From Ferrovibrio sp. (GTDB lineage: Bacteria; Pseudomonadota; Alphaproteobacteria; Ferrovibrionales; Ferrovibrionaceae), in assembly GCF_017994015.1 (NCBI RefSeq), contig NZ_JAGOLP010000004.1, positions 130,588 through 194,587 on the forward strand: 64,000 bases of DNA, in the 5' to 3' direction. Shown in pieces: positions 8,607 to 19,359 of this stretch. The translations under genes were made by a program, and so were the position numbers. Every line of letters begins with the position of its first letter. The stretch's first letter is position 1. Below the pieces are notes generated by a model. It saw nothing but the letters and a program-made list of their open reading frames with translations, was not told where the DNA came from and did not search any database.

Positions 8607-8685
8607 CCGGAACAGAATGGTCCGGCCAATGCCTGGGCTTGCGGCGCGCTGACTCGGAAACAGGCGCCTGTTCCGCAGAGCGGAA
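8607..8685. promoter_or_regulatory. Cluster of inverted repeats upstream of the urtA sigma-54 promoter
   Basis: Three dyads lie 60-150 bases upstream of the -24/-12 promoter: CCGGA/TCCGG around 8607-8625, a perfect 14-base palindrome AACAGGCGCCTGTT (8659-8672), and TTCCGC-AGA-GCGGAA (8671-8685). This is the usual distance for enhancer-binding protein sites, and NtrC is the expected activator of urea genes. None is a textbook NtrC box, so the assignment is inference. The other bases between ureD and this cluster are AT-rich and hold nothing I recognise. Confidence 0.35.
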
Positions 8686-8745
8686 TCCCTGTTTGCAGTT
8701 GCGAAATCAAGACTCTAGGTGCGGTAGTGCGCGCCGGGGCGCGGC

Positions 8746-8761
8746 TTGGCACGCCTCTTGC
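8746..8761 (+). promoter_or_regulatory. Sigma-54 (RpoN) promoter of the urt operon
   Basis: The sequence TTGGCACGCCTCTTGC matches the -24/-12 consensus, with GG at 8748-8749, GC at 8760-8761 and exactly ten bases between. It lies 58 bases upstream of the urtA ATG in the correct orientation. Sigma-54 control implies nitrogen regulation, probably through NtrC. Confidence 0.8.
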
Positions 8762-8819
8762 CTTTAAATCCCACGCAGCCGGTCCCGGGGGGAGCGGCAA
8801 ACCAAACGGAGAGGGATTA

Positions 8820-10094
8820 ATGGGACGCATCCTTAACACGGCGGCAGCGCTGGGCCTGGTGGCCAGCATGGGCTTTGCCGCTACCGCGCAAGCCCAGGAT
8901 ACGATCAAGGTCGGCGTGCTGCATTCGCTGAGCGGCACCATGGCGATCTCTGAGACCACACTCAAGGACACCGTCCTGATGATGGTGGATGATATCAACA
9001 AGAAGGGCGGTCTGCTCGGCAAGAAGGTTGAGGCCGTGGTGGTCGACCCGGCTTCCAACTGGCCGCTTTTCGCCGAAAAGGCGCGCGAGCTGCTGGCCAA
9101 GGAGAAGGTCTCCGTGGTGTTCGGCTGCTGGACCTCGGTGTCGCGCAAGTCAGTGCTGCCGGTTTTTGAAGAGCTGAACGGCCTGCTGTTCTACCCGGTG
9201 CAGTATGAGGGCGAGGAAAGCTCGAAGAACGTGTTCTACACCGGTGCGGCGCCGAACCAGCAGGCGATTCCGGCGGTGGAATACCTGATGAGCAAGGAAG
9301 GCGGCGAAGTGAAGCGCTGGGTGCTGGCTGGCACCGACTACGTCTATCCGCGCACCACCAACAAGATTCTGGAGTCGTTCCTGAAGGCGAAGGGCGTCAA
9401 GCAGGAAGACATCATGATCAACTACACGCCGTTCGGTCATTCCGACTGGCAGACGATCGTGGGCGATATCAAGAAGTTCGCCTCGGCCGGCAAGAAGACT
9501 GCGGTGGTTTCGACCATCAATGGCGATGCCAACGTGCCGTTCTACAAGGAACTGTCGAATGCCGGCATCAAGGCGTCGGACATTCCGGTGGTGGCCTTCT
9601 CGGTGGGTGAGGAAGAACTCGCCGGCATCGACACCAAGGACCTGGTCGGCCATCTGGCAGCCTGGAACTACTTCCAGTCAGTGAAGAGCCCGGTCAACGA
9701 TGCCTTCATCAAGCAGTGGAAGACCTACATCAAGAGCGACAAGCGCGTCACCAACGATCCGATGGAAGCCACCTATATCGGCTTCAAGATGTGGACCCAG
9801 GCCGTGTTGCAGGCCGGCACCACCGACGTGAATGCCGTGCGCCAGGCCATGTATGGCCAGAAGACCCAGGCGCCGGGCGGTTTCGTCTCGACGATGAACA
9901 CCAATCACCATCTGTCGAAGCCGGTCTATATCGGTGAAATCCGCCCCGATGGCCAGTTCAACGTGGTGTGGAAGACCAAGGGTCCGGTGAAGGCCGATGC
10001 CTGGTCGAAGTACATCCCGGAAAGCGCCAAGCTGACCGCCGACTGGACCTATCCGTGGGTCTGCGGCAATTGCGAGAAGCCGAAGTACAAGTAA
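8820..10094 (+). CDS. urtA: Urea ABC transporter substrate-binding protein UrtA
   Basis: UrtA is the periplasmic urea-binding protein of the UrtABCDE high-affinity importer. The 424-residue product begins with a Sec signal peptide (hydrophobic core at residues 8-20, likely cleavage after AQA at about 25). It continues with the family's typical IKVGVLHSLSGTMAISE, CWTSVSRKSVLPVFEE and FYPVQYEGEESSKN stretches. ATG 8820 follows GGAGAGGG with good spacing, and longer in-frame starts are rejected. A strong hairpin after the stop may keep urtA mRNA more abundant than the downstream permease genes. Confidence 0.96.
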   Translation: MGRILNTAAALGLVASMGFAATAQAQDTIKVGVLHSLSGTMAISETTLKDTVLMMVDDINKKGGLLGKKVEAVVVDPASNWPLFAEKARELLAKEKVSVVFGCWTSVSRKSVLPVFEELNGLLFYPVQYEGEESSKNVFYTGAAPNQQAIPAVEYLMSKEGGEVKRWVLAGTDYVYPRTTNKILESFLKAKGVKQEDIMINYTPFGHSDWQTIVGDIKKFASAGKKTAVVSTINGDANVPFYKELSNAGIKASDIPVVAFSVGEEELAGIDTKDLVGHLAAWNYFQSVKSPVNDAFIKQWKTYIKSDKRVTNDPMEATYIGFKMWTQAVLQAGTTDVNAVRQAMYGQKTQAPGGFVSTMNTNHHLSKPVYIGEIRPDGQFNVVWKTKGPVKADAWSKYIPESAKLTADWTYPWVCGNCEKPKYK

Positions 10095-10107
10095 GCCTCC
10101 CGGGCGA

Positions 10108-10135
10108 CGGGCCGGCGGTTTGATCCGCCGGCCCG
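10108..10135 (+). terminator. Strong hairpin between urtA and urtB
   Basis: An 11-base-pair perfect stem (CGGGCCGGCGG, 10108-10118, with its complement at 10125-10135) has a six-base loop and is followed by TTTAC. It resembles a leaky terminator or an mRNA-stabilising stem, as often found after binding-protein genes of ABC operons. Confidence 0.6.
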
Positions 10136-10186
10136 TTTACCCACCCCGTCTCGATTTAGCCAAGCCATTCCATAAATAAAAAGCGA

Positions 10187-12151
10187 GTGCGCACCGTGGC
10201 TCTGCGTCGTTGCCTTCTCCTGTTCGCCTTGCTGTTGCTGCCGTTGCTTTCCAGCGCGCTTATTGTGCCGGCGGCGCGGGCGCAGGATATGACCGAGCTG
10301 CTTTCGGGCCTCACCGACAGCGATCCGAAACCCGCCATCGAGGCGCTGATGGCCAGTGATGCGCCGCAGGCAAAGGCGGCATTGGCCGCGCTTGCCGCCG
10401 GCCGGCTGTATCGCCGCAGTGCGGATGGCGCCATCGTGATTGGCGAACCGGATGGTGCCATGATCGTGGTGACCAATGCCGCCACCGGCGATGTTGAGGA
10501 TATGGCCGACCCGGCCGATCTCGAATTGCTTGAACTGTCTGATACGGCCAAGGCCGAACTCAGCGCTGCCGGTGTGGGTGCCGCCAGCGACGACACGCCA
10601 AAGGATTTTGCTTCCGCCGTCACGGCGCTGAATGCCGATGATTTTGCCGCCAAGGGCAAGGCCATCGAGGTGCTGACCCAGTTGGGCGATGCCCGCGCCA
10701 TGCCGGTGCTGCGGGCCTTGACCGATGGTCGCCTGTTCACCCGCAAGAGCGATGGTGCCGTGGTGATCGCCACGCGCAGCGGCAACCAGCAAAGCCTGGC
10801 GTTGGCCACCACGCTGGAAGATGCCGGCTTTGCCAGCAATGCCGAGCTTGATCCTATTGTGGTCAACAACAATCTGCGCATCGCGCTGCGCGAGGCGGTT
10901 GGCCGGCTTGGCCTGCTCAGCCCCGAAGCCGCACAGCGCCGTGCCGCTGCCAATGTGCTGCTGGAAGGTGCCACACCGGATGCTGTGGCCCTGTTGCGCG
11001 AAGTGACGCCCAAGGAAACCAATGCCCAGGCCAAGGAGGCAATGGCGCTGGCTCTGGCGGCTTCCGATATTGCTGATCCCGCCGCTGACAAACAGCGCAA
11101 GCTGGCCGCCGTGGCGGTGCTTTCGGGCGCCACCGACCTGCGTATCCGCTCGATGCTGCAAGCGCGGCTTAATGCCGAAGCCGATCCCGATGTGAAGGCG
11201 GCATTACAGGTGGCTTTCACCTCGGTGCAGCGCAAGCTGACGGTGATTGGCTGGTTTGCCAACATCTTCCAGGGCATCAGCCTGGGTTCGGTTCTGCTGC
11301 TGGCCGCTGTTGGCCTTGCCATCACTTTCGGCGTGATGGGCGTGATCAACATGGCGCATGGCGAAATGATCATGATCGGCGCCTATGCCACTTTTGTGGT
11401 GCAGGAGATATTCCGCGCCTATCTGCCGCCGGCCTGGTTCGGCGCTTATCTGGTGGCTGCTTTGCCGGTGGCTTTCCTCACTGCTGCCATTTTTGGCATT
11501 GCCATTGAACGCGGCGTGATCCGCTTCCTGTATGGCAGGCCGCTGGAAACCATGCTGGCGACCTGGGGTGTCAGCCTGATCTTGCAGCAAATGGTGCGCA
11601 GCATCTTCGGTGCGCCGAACAAGGAAGTGTCCAATCCAAGCTGGATGACCGGCTCGTTTGAACTGATCGGCGGTTTTGATGTCACCTGGAACCGGGTCAT
11701 CATCATCGTGTTCTGCTTCCTGGTGCTGGGGCTGATCGCGCTGATCCTGCGCCGCACCAGTTTTGGCCTCCATATGCGGGCGGTGACGCAAAACAGAAGC
11801 ATGGCCAGCGTGATGGGCATTCCCACCGCGCGGGTGGATGCCATGACCTTTGCGCTCGGCTCCGGCATTGCCGGCATGGCCGGCGTGGCACTCAGTCAGA
11901 TCGGCAACGTGTCGCCCAATCTCGGCACCATCTACATCGTCGATAGTTTCCTGGTCGTGGTGTTCGGCGGCGTCGGCAACCTGATGGGAACGCTGGTCGG
12001 TGCCATGACGCTCGGTATCGTCAACAAGCTGCTGGAACCCGTGGCCGGTGCCGTGCTGGGCAAGGTTGTGGTGCTGGTGGCGATCATCCTGTTCATCCAG
12101 AAACGGCCGCGTGGCCTGTTCGCCGCCAAGGGACGTTCCGCCGATGCCTAA
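10187..12151 (+). CDS. urtB: Urea ABC transporter permease UrtB
   Basis: UrtB is one of the two LivH/LivM-like membrane subunits of the urea importer. The 654-residue protein has an N-terminal signal-like segment (residues 7-28). A long, probably periplasmic, helical-repeat region rich in Ala follows to about residue 350. The C-terminal permease domain then carries GVMGVINMAHGEMIMIGAYA and about eight membrane segments. The extended N-terminal region is a known feature of UrtB. The start is not certain: GTG 10187 is used and GTG 10196 is possible, neither with a strong ribosome-binding site. The end overlaps urtC by eight bases. Confidence 0.94.
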   Translation: MRTVALRRCLLLFALLLLPLLSSALIVPAARAQDMTELLSGLTDSDPKPAIEALMASDAPQAKAALAALAAGRLYRRSADGAIVIGEPDGAMIVVTNAATGDVEDMADPADLELLELSDTAKAELSAAGVGAASDDTPKDFASAVTALNADDFAAKGKAIEVLTQLGDARAMPVLRALTDGRLFTRKSDGAVVIATRSGNQQSLALATTLEDAGFASNAELDPIVVNNNLRIALREAVGRLGLLSPEAAQRRAAANVLLEGATPDAVALLREVTPKETNAQAKEAMALALAASDIADPAADKQRKLAAVAVLSGATDLRIRSMLQARLNAEADPDVKAALQVAFTSVQRKLTVIGWFANIFQGISLGSVLLLAAVGLAITFGVMGVINMAHGEMIMIGAYATFVVQEIFRAYLPPAWFGAYLVAALPVAFLTAAIFGIAIERGVIRFLYGRPLETMLATWGVSLILQQMVRSIFGAPNKEVSNPSWMTGSFELIGGFDVTWNRVIIIVFCFLVLGLIALILRRTSFGLHMRAVTQNRSMASVMGIPTARVDAMTFALGSGIAGMAGVALSQIGNVSPNLGTIYIVDSFLVVVFGGVGNLMGTLVGAMTLGIVNKLLEPVAGAVLGKVVVLVAIILFIQKRPRGLFAAKGRSADA

Positions 12152-13301
12152 GGAAGACTTGCTCGCTCTCGCCAAGCCCCGTCCGCTGCTTGATCGGCGT
12201 GGCTGGGCCCTATTCCTCGGCATCGGCTTCCTGTTGCTGGTGGTGGTGCCGCTGCTCAATACGCTGCCGGCCAATAGCTCGCTGCTGCATCTGCCGGATT
12301 ATCTGGTGCCGCTGCTCGGCAAATATGCCTGCTATGCCATCCTGGCGCTCAGCCTCGATCTGGTCTGGGGCTATGCCGGCATCCTCAGCCTGGGCCATGG
12401 CGCCTTCTTCGCGCTGGGCGGCTATTGCATGGGCATGTATCTGATGCGCCAGATCGGCACGCGCGGCGTTTATGGCAATGCCGAATTGCCGGATTTCATG
12501 GTGTTCCTGAACTGGAAGGAATTACCGTGGTATTGGCAGGGCTTTGAGCATTTCCCGTTTGCCATGCTGATGGTGATCGTGGTGCCCGGCCTGCTCGCCC
12601 TGGTGCTGGGCTGGTTCGCCTTCCGCAGCCGTGTCACCGGCGTCTATATCTCCATCGTCACCCAGGCGATGACCTTTGCCCTGCTGCTGGCCTTCTTCCG
12701 CAACGATATGGGCTTTGGCGGCAATAACGGCCTGACCGATTTCAAGGAAATCCTCGGCTACAATGTGCAGGCGCCGAGCACCCGCATCGGCCTTTATATC
12801 GCTTCGGTGCTGGCGATGGGCATTTGCTTCCTGCTCTGCCGCTATGTCACCGGCTCCAAGCTCGGCCGTGTGCTGCTGGCGGTGCGCGATGCTGAAAGCC
12901 GGGTGCGTTTCTTCGGTTATTCGGTCACCAATGCCAAGCTGGTTGCCTTTGTGCTGTCGGCAGTGCTGGCCGGCATTGCCGGTGCGCTGTACGTGCCGCA
13001 GGTCGGCATCATCAATCCGGGCGAATTCTCGCCGGCCAATTCGATTGAGATTGCCATCTGGGTGGCGGTTGGCGGTCGCGGCACGCTCTATGGCGCCATG
13101 CTCGGCGGCGTGCTGATCAATCTGGTGAAAACCTGGCTCACCGGGGCGGCGCCCGATCTGTGGCTGTTTGTGCTTGGTGCGCTGTTCATCGCCTCCACTT
13201 TGCTGTTCCCGAAGGGCGTGGTCGGCATGGTCGGCCAGGTCAAGGCCTGGCGGGCGCAGCGTGCCGCCTATCTGGCGAACAACAAGGCGCCGGGGGAGTA
13301 G
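12144..13301 (+). CDS. urtC: Urea ABC transporter permease UrtC
   Basis: UrtC is the second, LivM-like, membrane subunit. It has 385 residues with about ten hydrophobic segments and characteristic stretches such as LSLDLVWGYAGILSLGHGAF, GFGGNNGLTDF and AVRDAESRVRFFGY. ATG 12144 lies inside the last codons of urtB, giving an eight-base overlap. Longer in-frame starts are rejected because they translate urtB sequence in another frame. The next gene, urtD, starts four bases after the stop. Confidence 0.95.
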   Translation: MPKEDLLALAKPRPLLDRRGWALFLGIGFLLLVVVPLLNTLPANSSLLHLPDYLVPLLGKYACYAILALSLDLVWGYAGILSLGHGAFFALGGYCMGMYLMRQIGTRGVYGNAELPDFMVFLNWKELPWYWQGFEHFPFAMLMVIVVPGLLALVLGWFAFRSRVTGVYISIVTQAMTFALLLAFFRNDMGFGGNNGLTDFKEILGYNVQAPSTRIGLYIASVLAMGICFLLCRYVTGSKLGRVLLAVRDAESRVRFFGYSVTNAKLVAFVLSAVLAGIAGALYVPQVGIINPGEFSPANSIEIAIWVAVGGRGTLYGAMLGGVLINLVKTWLTGAAPDLWLFVLGALFIASTLLFPKGVVGMVGQVKAWRAQRAAYLANNKAPGE

Positions 13302-13305
13302 GGCG

Positions 13306-14118
13306 ATGAATGCGTTGCTGAAAACCGAACATGAACCCAAGGCCGGCCTGCCAGATGACGTGACCGACAAGCCGCGTGTCTCCGACAGCCAGCTCTATCT
13401 CGATGGCGTCTCGGTGTCGTTTGACGGCTTCCGCGCCATCAACAACCTGTCGCTGATCGTGGCGCCGGGCGAATTGCGCACCGTGATCGGCCCGAATGGT
13501 GCCGGCAAGACCACGATGATGGATATAATCACCGGCAAGACCAAGCCGGATGCCGGCGAAGTACTGTTTGCCGGTCGTGTCGACCTGACCAAGCTGGATG
13601 AAACCGCGATTGCCAATCTCGGCATCGGCCGCAAATTCCAGAAACCTACCGTGTTCGAGCATCTTAGCGTCTTTGAGAATTTTGAACTGGCGCTGAAGGC
13701 GCCGCGCGGTGCCTTGCGCACAATGATGTCGCGGCTCGATGGCGAAGCGGTGGATCGCATTGCCTGGGCGCTGGATACGGTAGGCCTGATGGGCCGGGTC
13801 ACGGAACTGGCGGGTGCCTTGAGCCATGGCCAGAAGCAGTGGCTGGAAATCGGCATGCTGCTGGTGCAGGACACGCAATTGATCCTGCTCGACGAGCCGG
13901 TGGCCGGTATGACCGATGCCGAAACCAAGGCCACCGCCGAACTGATCCTGACCCTGGTGGGCCAGCGCACCCTGATCGTGGTGGAGCATGATATGGAATT
14001 TGTCCGCGATCTCGGCGCCCGGGTCACTGTGCTGCATGAAGGCAGTGTGCTGGCCGAGGGCAGCCTGGACATGGTGCAGAATGACCAGCGGGTCATTGAA
14101 GTTTATCTGGGGCGCTGA
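13306..14118 (+). CDS. urtD: Urea ABC transporter ATP-binding protein UrtD
   Basis: This LivG-like ATPase of the urea importer has 270 residues. Motifs are Walker A GPNGAGKTT, signature LSHGQKQWLEIGM, Walker B LILLDEP and H-loop VVEHDMEF. The VAGMTDAET segment after Walker B is typical of UrtD. The first ~25 residues form a polar leader before the domain. ATG 13306 is the first start after the urtC stop, and upstream in-frame codons fall within urtC. urtE begins three bases after the stop. Confidence 0.96.
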   Translation: MNALLKTEHEPKAGLPDDVTDKPRVSDSQLYLDGVSVSFDGFRAINNLSLIVAPGELRTVIGPNGAGKTTMMDIITGKTKPDAGEVLFAGRVDLTKLDETAIANLGIGRKFQKPTVFEHLSVFENFELALKAPRGALRTMMSRLDGEAVDRIAWALDTVGLMGRVTELAGALSHGQKQWLEIGMLLVQDTQLILLDEPVAGMTDAETKATAELILTLVGQRTLIVVEHDMEFVRDLGARVTVLHEGSVLAEGSLDMVQNDQRVIEVYLGR

Positions 14119-14121
14119 CAG

Positions 14122-14817
14122 ATGCTGCAAGCCGAAGGATTGAACCTCTATTACGGCGCCAGCCACGCCCTGCGCGATGTCTCGATCAGCGCCGAGCCAG
14201 GCAAGATCACCTGCGTGCTGGGGCGCAACGGCGTCGGCAAGACCTCGCTGATGCGCGCTCTGGTGGGGTTGCAGCCGGTGCGTTCAGGCAGCATCATGTG
14301 GGAAGGTCAGGATATCAGCCGGCTCAAGCCGCATGAACGGGCGCGGCGCGGCATCGCCATGGTGCCGCAGGGCCGCGAGATTTTCCCGCGCCTCACCGTG
14401 CAGGAGAATCTGGAAACCGGCATGGCGCCGCTGCCGCGCAGCGAACGCCGTATCGATGAGGAAATCTACGCCCTGTTCCCGATTTTGCATGATATGCGGA
14501 ACCGCCGGGGCGGCGATCTTTCGGGGGGTCAGCAGCAGCAGCTCGCGATCGGGCGGGCCTTGGTCACGCGACCGCGGCTGCTGCTGCTGGACGAACCCAC
14601 CGAAGGCATCCAGCCTTCGATCATCAAGGATATTGGCCGGGTGATCCAGCAACTGGCTGGGCGCGGCACCATGGCGATTGTGCTGGTGGAGCAGTATTTC
14701 GACTTCGCCCGCGCCCTGGCCGACCGCTTTGTGCTGTTGCAGCGTGGTGAAGTGATGGTCTCGGGTGGCCCCGAGGCTATGGATGGCGACGACGTTCGCG
14801 GCTATCTTACCGTCTAG
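14122..14817 (+). CDS. urtE: Urea ABC transporter ATP-binding protein UrtE
   Basis: UrtE is the LivF-like second ATPase of the importer, with 231 residues. It carries Walker A GRNGVGKTS, signature LSGGQQQQLAIGRAL, Walker B LLLLDEPTEGIQP and H-loop VEQYFDFA, where the usual His is Gln as in other LivF/UrtE proteins. The GIQPSIIKDIG segment is a UrtE hallmark. The gene ends the urt set, and ureA follows 34 bases later on the same strand. Confidence 0.96.
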   Translation: MLQAEGLNLYYGASHALRDVSISAEPGKITCVLGRNGVGKTSLMRALVGLQPVRSGSIMWEGQDISRLKPHERARRGIAMVPQGREIFPRLTVQENLETGMAPLPRSERRIDEEIYALFPILHDMRNRRGGDLSGGQQQQLAIGRALVTRPRLLLLDEPTEGIQPSIIKDIGRVIQQLAGRGTMAIVLVEQYFDFARALADRFVLLQRGEVMVSGGPEAMDGDDVRGYLTV

Positions 14818-14851
14818 TTTCAGGCAATAGCGGCAGGGGAGGCCGGGCGGC

Positions 14852-15154
14852 ATGAATCTCACGCCCCGCGAAAAGGACAAGCTGCTGGTGGCGATGGCTG
14901 CCATCGTGGCACGGCGAAGGCTGGAGCGCGGCCTGAAGCTGAATCACCCCGAGGCAGTGGCCTTGATCACTGATTTTGTGGTGGAAGGCGCCCGCGATGG
15001 CCGCAGCGTGGCAGAATTGATGCGCGATGGCGCCACCGTGCTGAGCCGCGATCAGGTGATGCCCGGCATCGCCGAGATGATCCACGATATCCAGGTGGAG
15101 GCCACCTTCCCGGACGGCACCAAGCTGGTGACCGTGCACCAGCCGATCCGGTGA
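14852..15154 (+). CDS. ureA: Urease gamma subunit
   Basis: A 100-residue UreA, full length for the separate gamma subunit. It matches along its length ([44 protein letters not shown]). UreA, UreB and UreC form the trimer-based urease that hydrolyses urea to ammonia and carbamate. A ribosome-binding site (AGGGGAGG) lies upstream of the ATG. Confidence 0.97.
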   Translation: MNLTPREKDKLLVAMAAIVARRRLERGLKLNHPEAVALITDFVVEGARDGRSVAELMRDGATVLSRDQVMPGIAEMIHDIQVEATFPDGTKLVTVHQPIR

Positions 15155-15178
15155 TGTCCGCCAAATTGCAATGAAAGC

Positions 15179-15240
15179 GTCACCCCCGGGCTTGACCCCG
15201 GGGGTCTGGATGCCCGGGTCAGGCCCGGGCATGACGATGG
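15179..15240. repeat. Palindromic intergenic repeat, copy 1 (ureA-ureB gap)
   Basis: A GTCA-bounded unit of two hairpins. The first has arms ACCCCCGGG and CCCGGGGGT (15182-15190, 15197-15205). The second has arms ATGCCCGGG and CCCGGGCAT (15210-15218, 15224-15232). It ends in ATGACGATGG. This is the REP-like class common in alphaproteobacterial intergenic DNA. A related copy lies at 17367-17434. Confidence 0.75.
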
Positions 15241-15258
15241 AATGGGGGAGAATACGAC

Positions 15259-15576
15259 ATGATCCCAGGTGAACTCTTTCCCGCCCCAGGCGAGATCGAA
15301 TTGAATGCCGGGCGCGCCACGGTGACGCTGGATATTGCCAATACCGGTGACCGGCCGATCCAGGTTGGCAGCCATTATCATTTCTTCGAAACCAATCCGG
15401 CGCTGCATTTTGACCGCGATAAGGCCTATGGCTGCCGGCTGGATATTCCGTCCGGTACCGCCGTGCGGTTTGAGCCGGGCCAGACGCGCAGTGTGCAACT
15501 GGTGGCCTTTGCCGGGTCGCGCACCGTGTTCGGCTTTCGCGGCGATGTGCAGGGCAGCTTGAAGGGCGAGGGCTGA
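15259..15576 (+). CDS. ureB: Urease beta subunit
   Basis: A 105-residue UreB, the beta structural subunit. Conserved stretches are [36 protein letters not shown] and [18 protein letters not shown]. It is separated from ureA by a 104-base gap holding a palindromic repeat, so ureA and ureB are less tightly coupled than usual. ureC begins four bases after the stop. A GGGGGAG ribosome-binding site precedes the ATG. Confidence 0.97.
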   Translation: MIPGELFPAPGEIELNAGRATVTLDIANTGDRPIQVGSHYHFFETNPALHFDRDKAYGCRLDIPSGTAVRFEPGQTRSVQLVAFAGSRTVFGFRGDVQGSLKGEG

Positions 15577-15580
15577 AACA

Positions 15581-17350
<1,770 letters not shown>

Positions 17351-17366
17351 TAAGGATAACAACAGC

Positions 17367-17434
17367 GTCATGCGCGGACTTGATCCGCGCATCTGGTGAC
17401 GAGATTGCCGGGTCAAGCCCGGCAATGACGACGG
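17367..17434. repeat. Palindromic intergenic repeat, copy 2 (ureC-ureE gap)
   Basis: Same architecture as copy 1: GTCA boundary, one hairpin with arms ATGCGCGGA/TCCGCGCAT (17370-17378, 17384-17392), a second with arms ATTGCCGGG/CCCGGCAAT (17404-17412, 17418-17426), and the end ATGACGACGG. The loops CTTGA and TCAAG are complementary to each other. It fills most of the 99-base gap and could act on the mRNA as a stem structure. Confidence 0.75.
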
Positions 17435-17449
17435 AGTGAGGTTGCGAGT

Positions 17450-17965
17450 ATGGATCGAGCCGCAGAAATCCTGCCCGCCGGGCAATGGCCAGTATCTGAG
17501 CGCCGCGACAGTGTGACCCTGCCGCATCATGATCGCTTTCGCCGCCGCATCCGGCTCTGCGGCGATCATGGCCTGGATTTTCTGCTCGACCTGCCGGAAG
17601 CGCGTGTGCTGCATCATGGCGAGGGGCTGAAGCTGGCTGGCGGCGGCTATGTCGAGGTGATCGCCGCGCCTGAGCCGCTGGTGGAAATCCTGCCCGGCCC
17701 CGGCATTTCGCTGGCGCGGCTGGCCTGGCATCTCGGCAACCGCCATTTGCCGGCGGAAATCCAGGCCGAGCGCATCCTGATCGGCGAGGATCATGTCATC
17801 ATCGACATGCTGAAGGGCCTGGGCGCCAGCGTGCGCCCGGTGCTGGCGCCGTTCGAGCCGGAGGGCGGCGCCTATGGCCAGCATAACCACGATCCGAAGC
17901 ATCCCTTCGGCCATGGCTCAAAATACCACCAGCATGCCGATGGCACCTGGCATACGCATGATTGA
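17450..17965 (+). CDS. ureE: Urease accessory protein UreE (nickel chaperone)
   Basis: UreE delivers nickel to the UreDFG-urease complex. The 171-residue protein has the N-terminal beta domain (SVTLPHHDRFRRR) and a metal-binding domain with WHLGNRHLPAEI. Its C-terminal tail is rich in His (HNHDPKHPFGHGS, KYHQHADGTWHTHD), which stores extra nickel. The tail overlaps the region where ureF begins. Confidence 0.94.
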   Translation: MDRAAEILPAGQWPVSERRDSVTLPHHDRFRRRIRLCGDHGLDFLLDLPEARVLHHGEGLKLAGGGYVEVIAAPEPLVEILPGPGISLARLAWHLGNRHLPAEIQAERILIGEDHVIIDMLKGLGASVRPVLAPFEPEGGAYGQHNHDPKHPFGHGSKYHQHADGTWHTHD

Positions 17966-17967
17966 CC

Positions 17968-18648
17968 ATGCTTGACGAAGCCGGGCTTTACCGCCTGCTG
18001 GCCTGGCTCAGTCCCAGTTATCCGATTGGCGCCTTCAGCTACAGCCATGGCCTGGAATATGCCATCGAGGCTGGGCTGGTGCGGGATCGTGCCACGCTGA
18101 TTATCTGGCTAACGCATCTGCTGCGCCATGGTGCCGCCTGGGTGGATGCGGTGCTGCTGCGCGAGGCGCATGCGGCCAGTGCCGATGCCGACAAGCTGGA
18201 TGACCTGGCCGATCTCGCCGCCGCCTGGCGCGGCACCAGCGAAATGGCGTTGGAAAGCGCGCAGCAGGGCGGCTCGTTTCTCACCATCACGCGCGCCGCC
18301 TGGCCGCATCCAGGGCTGGAGGCCTTTGCCGCGCGGCGCAAAGGCCGGCCGCTGGCGCTGCCCATCGCGCTCGGCCTGGCCGGCGGTTTGCAGCAGGTGC
18401 CGGTGGCGCCGCTGATTGCCGGCTATCTGCATGGCTTTGCCGCCAATCTGGTTTCGGCGGCGGTGCGGATCATCCCGCTGGGCCAGACCGATGGCCAGAA
18501 GGCGCTGGCCGCCTTGGCCCCGGTGGTGGCCGTTCTGCTGCCCAAGGTTTTGGCCCAGCCGCTCGACCGATTGGCCAGCGCCGCGCCCATGCTAGACTGG
18601 GCATCGATGAATCACGAAACGCAGTATACGAGGCTGTTCCGCTCATGA
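17968..18648 (+). CDS. ureF: Urease accessory protein UreF
   Basis: UreF (226 residues) is the helical accessory protein that links UreD and UreG. Typical segments are [36 protein letters not shown] and [21 protein letters not shown] 17968 is preferred; TTG 17962 overlapping the ureE stop is a possible alternative. The end overlaps ureG by four bases (ATGA), supporting coupled synthesis. Confidence 0.94.
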   Translation: MLDEAGLYRLLAWLSPSYPIGAFSYSHGLEYAIEAGLVRDRATLIIWLTHLLRHGAAWVDAVLLREAHAASADADKLDDLADLAAAWRGTSEMALESAQQGGSFLTITRAAWPHPGLEAFAARRKGRPLALPIALGLAGGLQQVPVAPLIAGYLHGFAANLVSAAVRIIPLGQTDGQKALAALAPVVAVLLPKVLAQPLDRLASAAPMLDWASMNHETQYTRLFRS

Positions 18649-19262
18649 CTGAAATGAAAAACCCCCTGCGTGTTGGCATCGGCGGCCCGGTCGGATCGGG
18701 CAAGACGGCGTTGGTCGAGCGGCTCTGCCGCCATCTGCGCGACGATTGGAACATCGCCGTGGTGACGAATGACATCTACACCAAGGAGGATGCCGAATTC
18801 CTCACCCGCGCCGGCGCGCTCGATCCACAGCGCATTGCCGGGGTGGAAACCGGCGGTTGCCCGCATACCGCAATCCGCGAGGATGCCTCGATCAACCTTG
18901 CCGCCGTGGCCGACATGCAGCAGCGTTTCCCCGGCCTGGATGTGATCTTTGTGGAAAGCGGCGGCGACAATCTGGCCGCCACCTTCAGCCCCGAACTGGC
19001 CGATATCACTATCTATGTCATCGACGTCTCAGCCGGCGACAAGATTCCGCGCAAGGGCGGCCCGGGCATCACCCGCTCGGATCTGCTGGTGATCAACAAG
19101 ATCGACCTCGCCCCGCTGGTCGGCGCCTCGCTGGAGGTGATGGACCGCGATGCGCGCAAGATGCGCGGCGCCAGGCCGTTCATTTTCTCCAATCTGAAGG
19201 AATTGAAGGGCGTGGACGAGATTGCCAGCTTCATCCTGAAAAGCGGCGGTCTGACGGCCTGA
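18645..19262 (+). CDS. ureG: Urease accessory GTPase UreG
   Basis: UreG is the SIMIBI-class GTPase that drives nickel insertion into urease. The 205-residue protein has the P-loop [11 protein letters not shown], the [13 protein letters not shown] segment, the metal-binding ETGGCPH motif (Cys-Pro-His) and the base-specificity motif NKIDLAP. It is the last gene of the urea locus. The following gap carries a promoter for the next gene and no convincing terminator. Confidence 0.97.
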   Translation: MTEMKNPLRVGIGGPVGSGKTALVERLCRHLRDDWNIAVVTNDIYTKEDAEFLTRAGALDPQRIAGVETGGCPHTAIREDASINLAAVADMQQRFPGLDVIFVESGGDNLAATFSPELADITIYVIDVSAGDKIPRKGGPGITRSDLLVINKIDLAPLVGASLEVMDRDARKMRGARPFIFSNLKELKGVDEIASFILKSGGLTA

Positions 19263-19297
19263 GGTTCAGCAATTCGCGGAAAGCACACTTTTAAGCT

Positions 19298-19326
19298 TTG
19301 TTTTCCATAAGATTTACCCTCATAAT
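19298..19326 (+). promoter_or_regulatory. Sigma-70 promoter of the DUF805 gene
   Basis: A -35 TTGTTT (19298-19303) and a -10 CATAAT (19321-19326) have 17-base spacing in a short AT-rich gap, 33 bases before the ATG at 19360. Confidence 0.5.
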
Positions 19327-19359
19327 GTAGCGGTTTATTGCCGATTCTGAGGGGGAATC

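Noticed and set aside
12048..12143. Extended N-terminus for urtC
   Set aside because: The extra codons lie in urtB in another frame and encode a Trp/Cys/Arg-rich leader. ATG 12144 matches the usual UrtC start.
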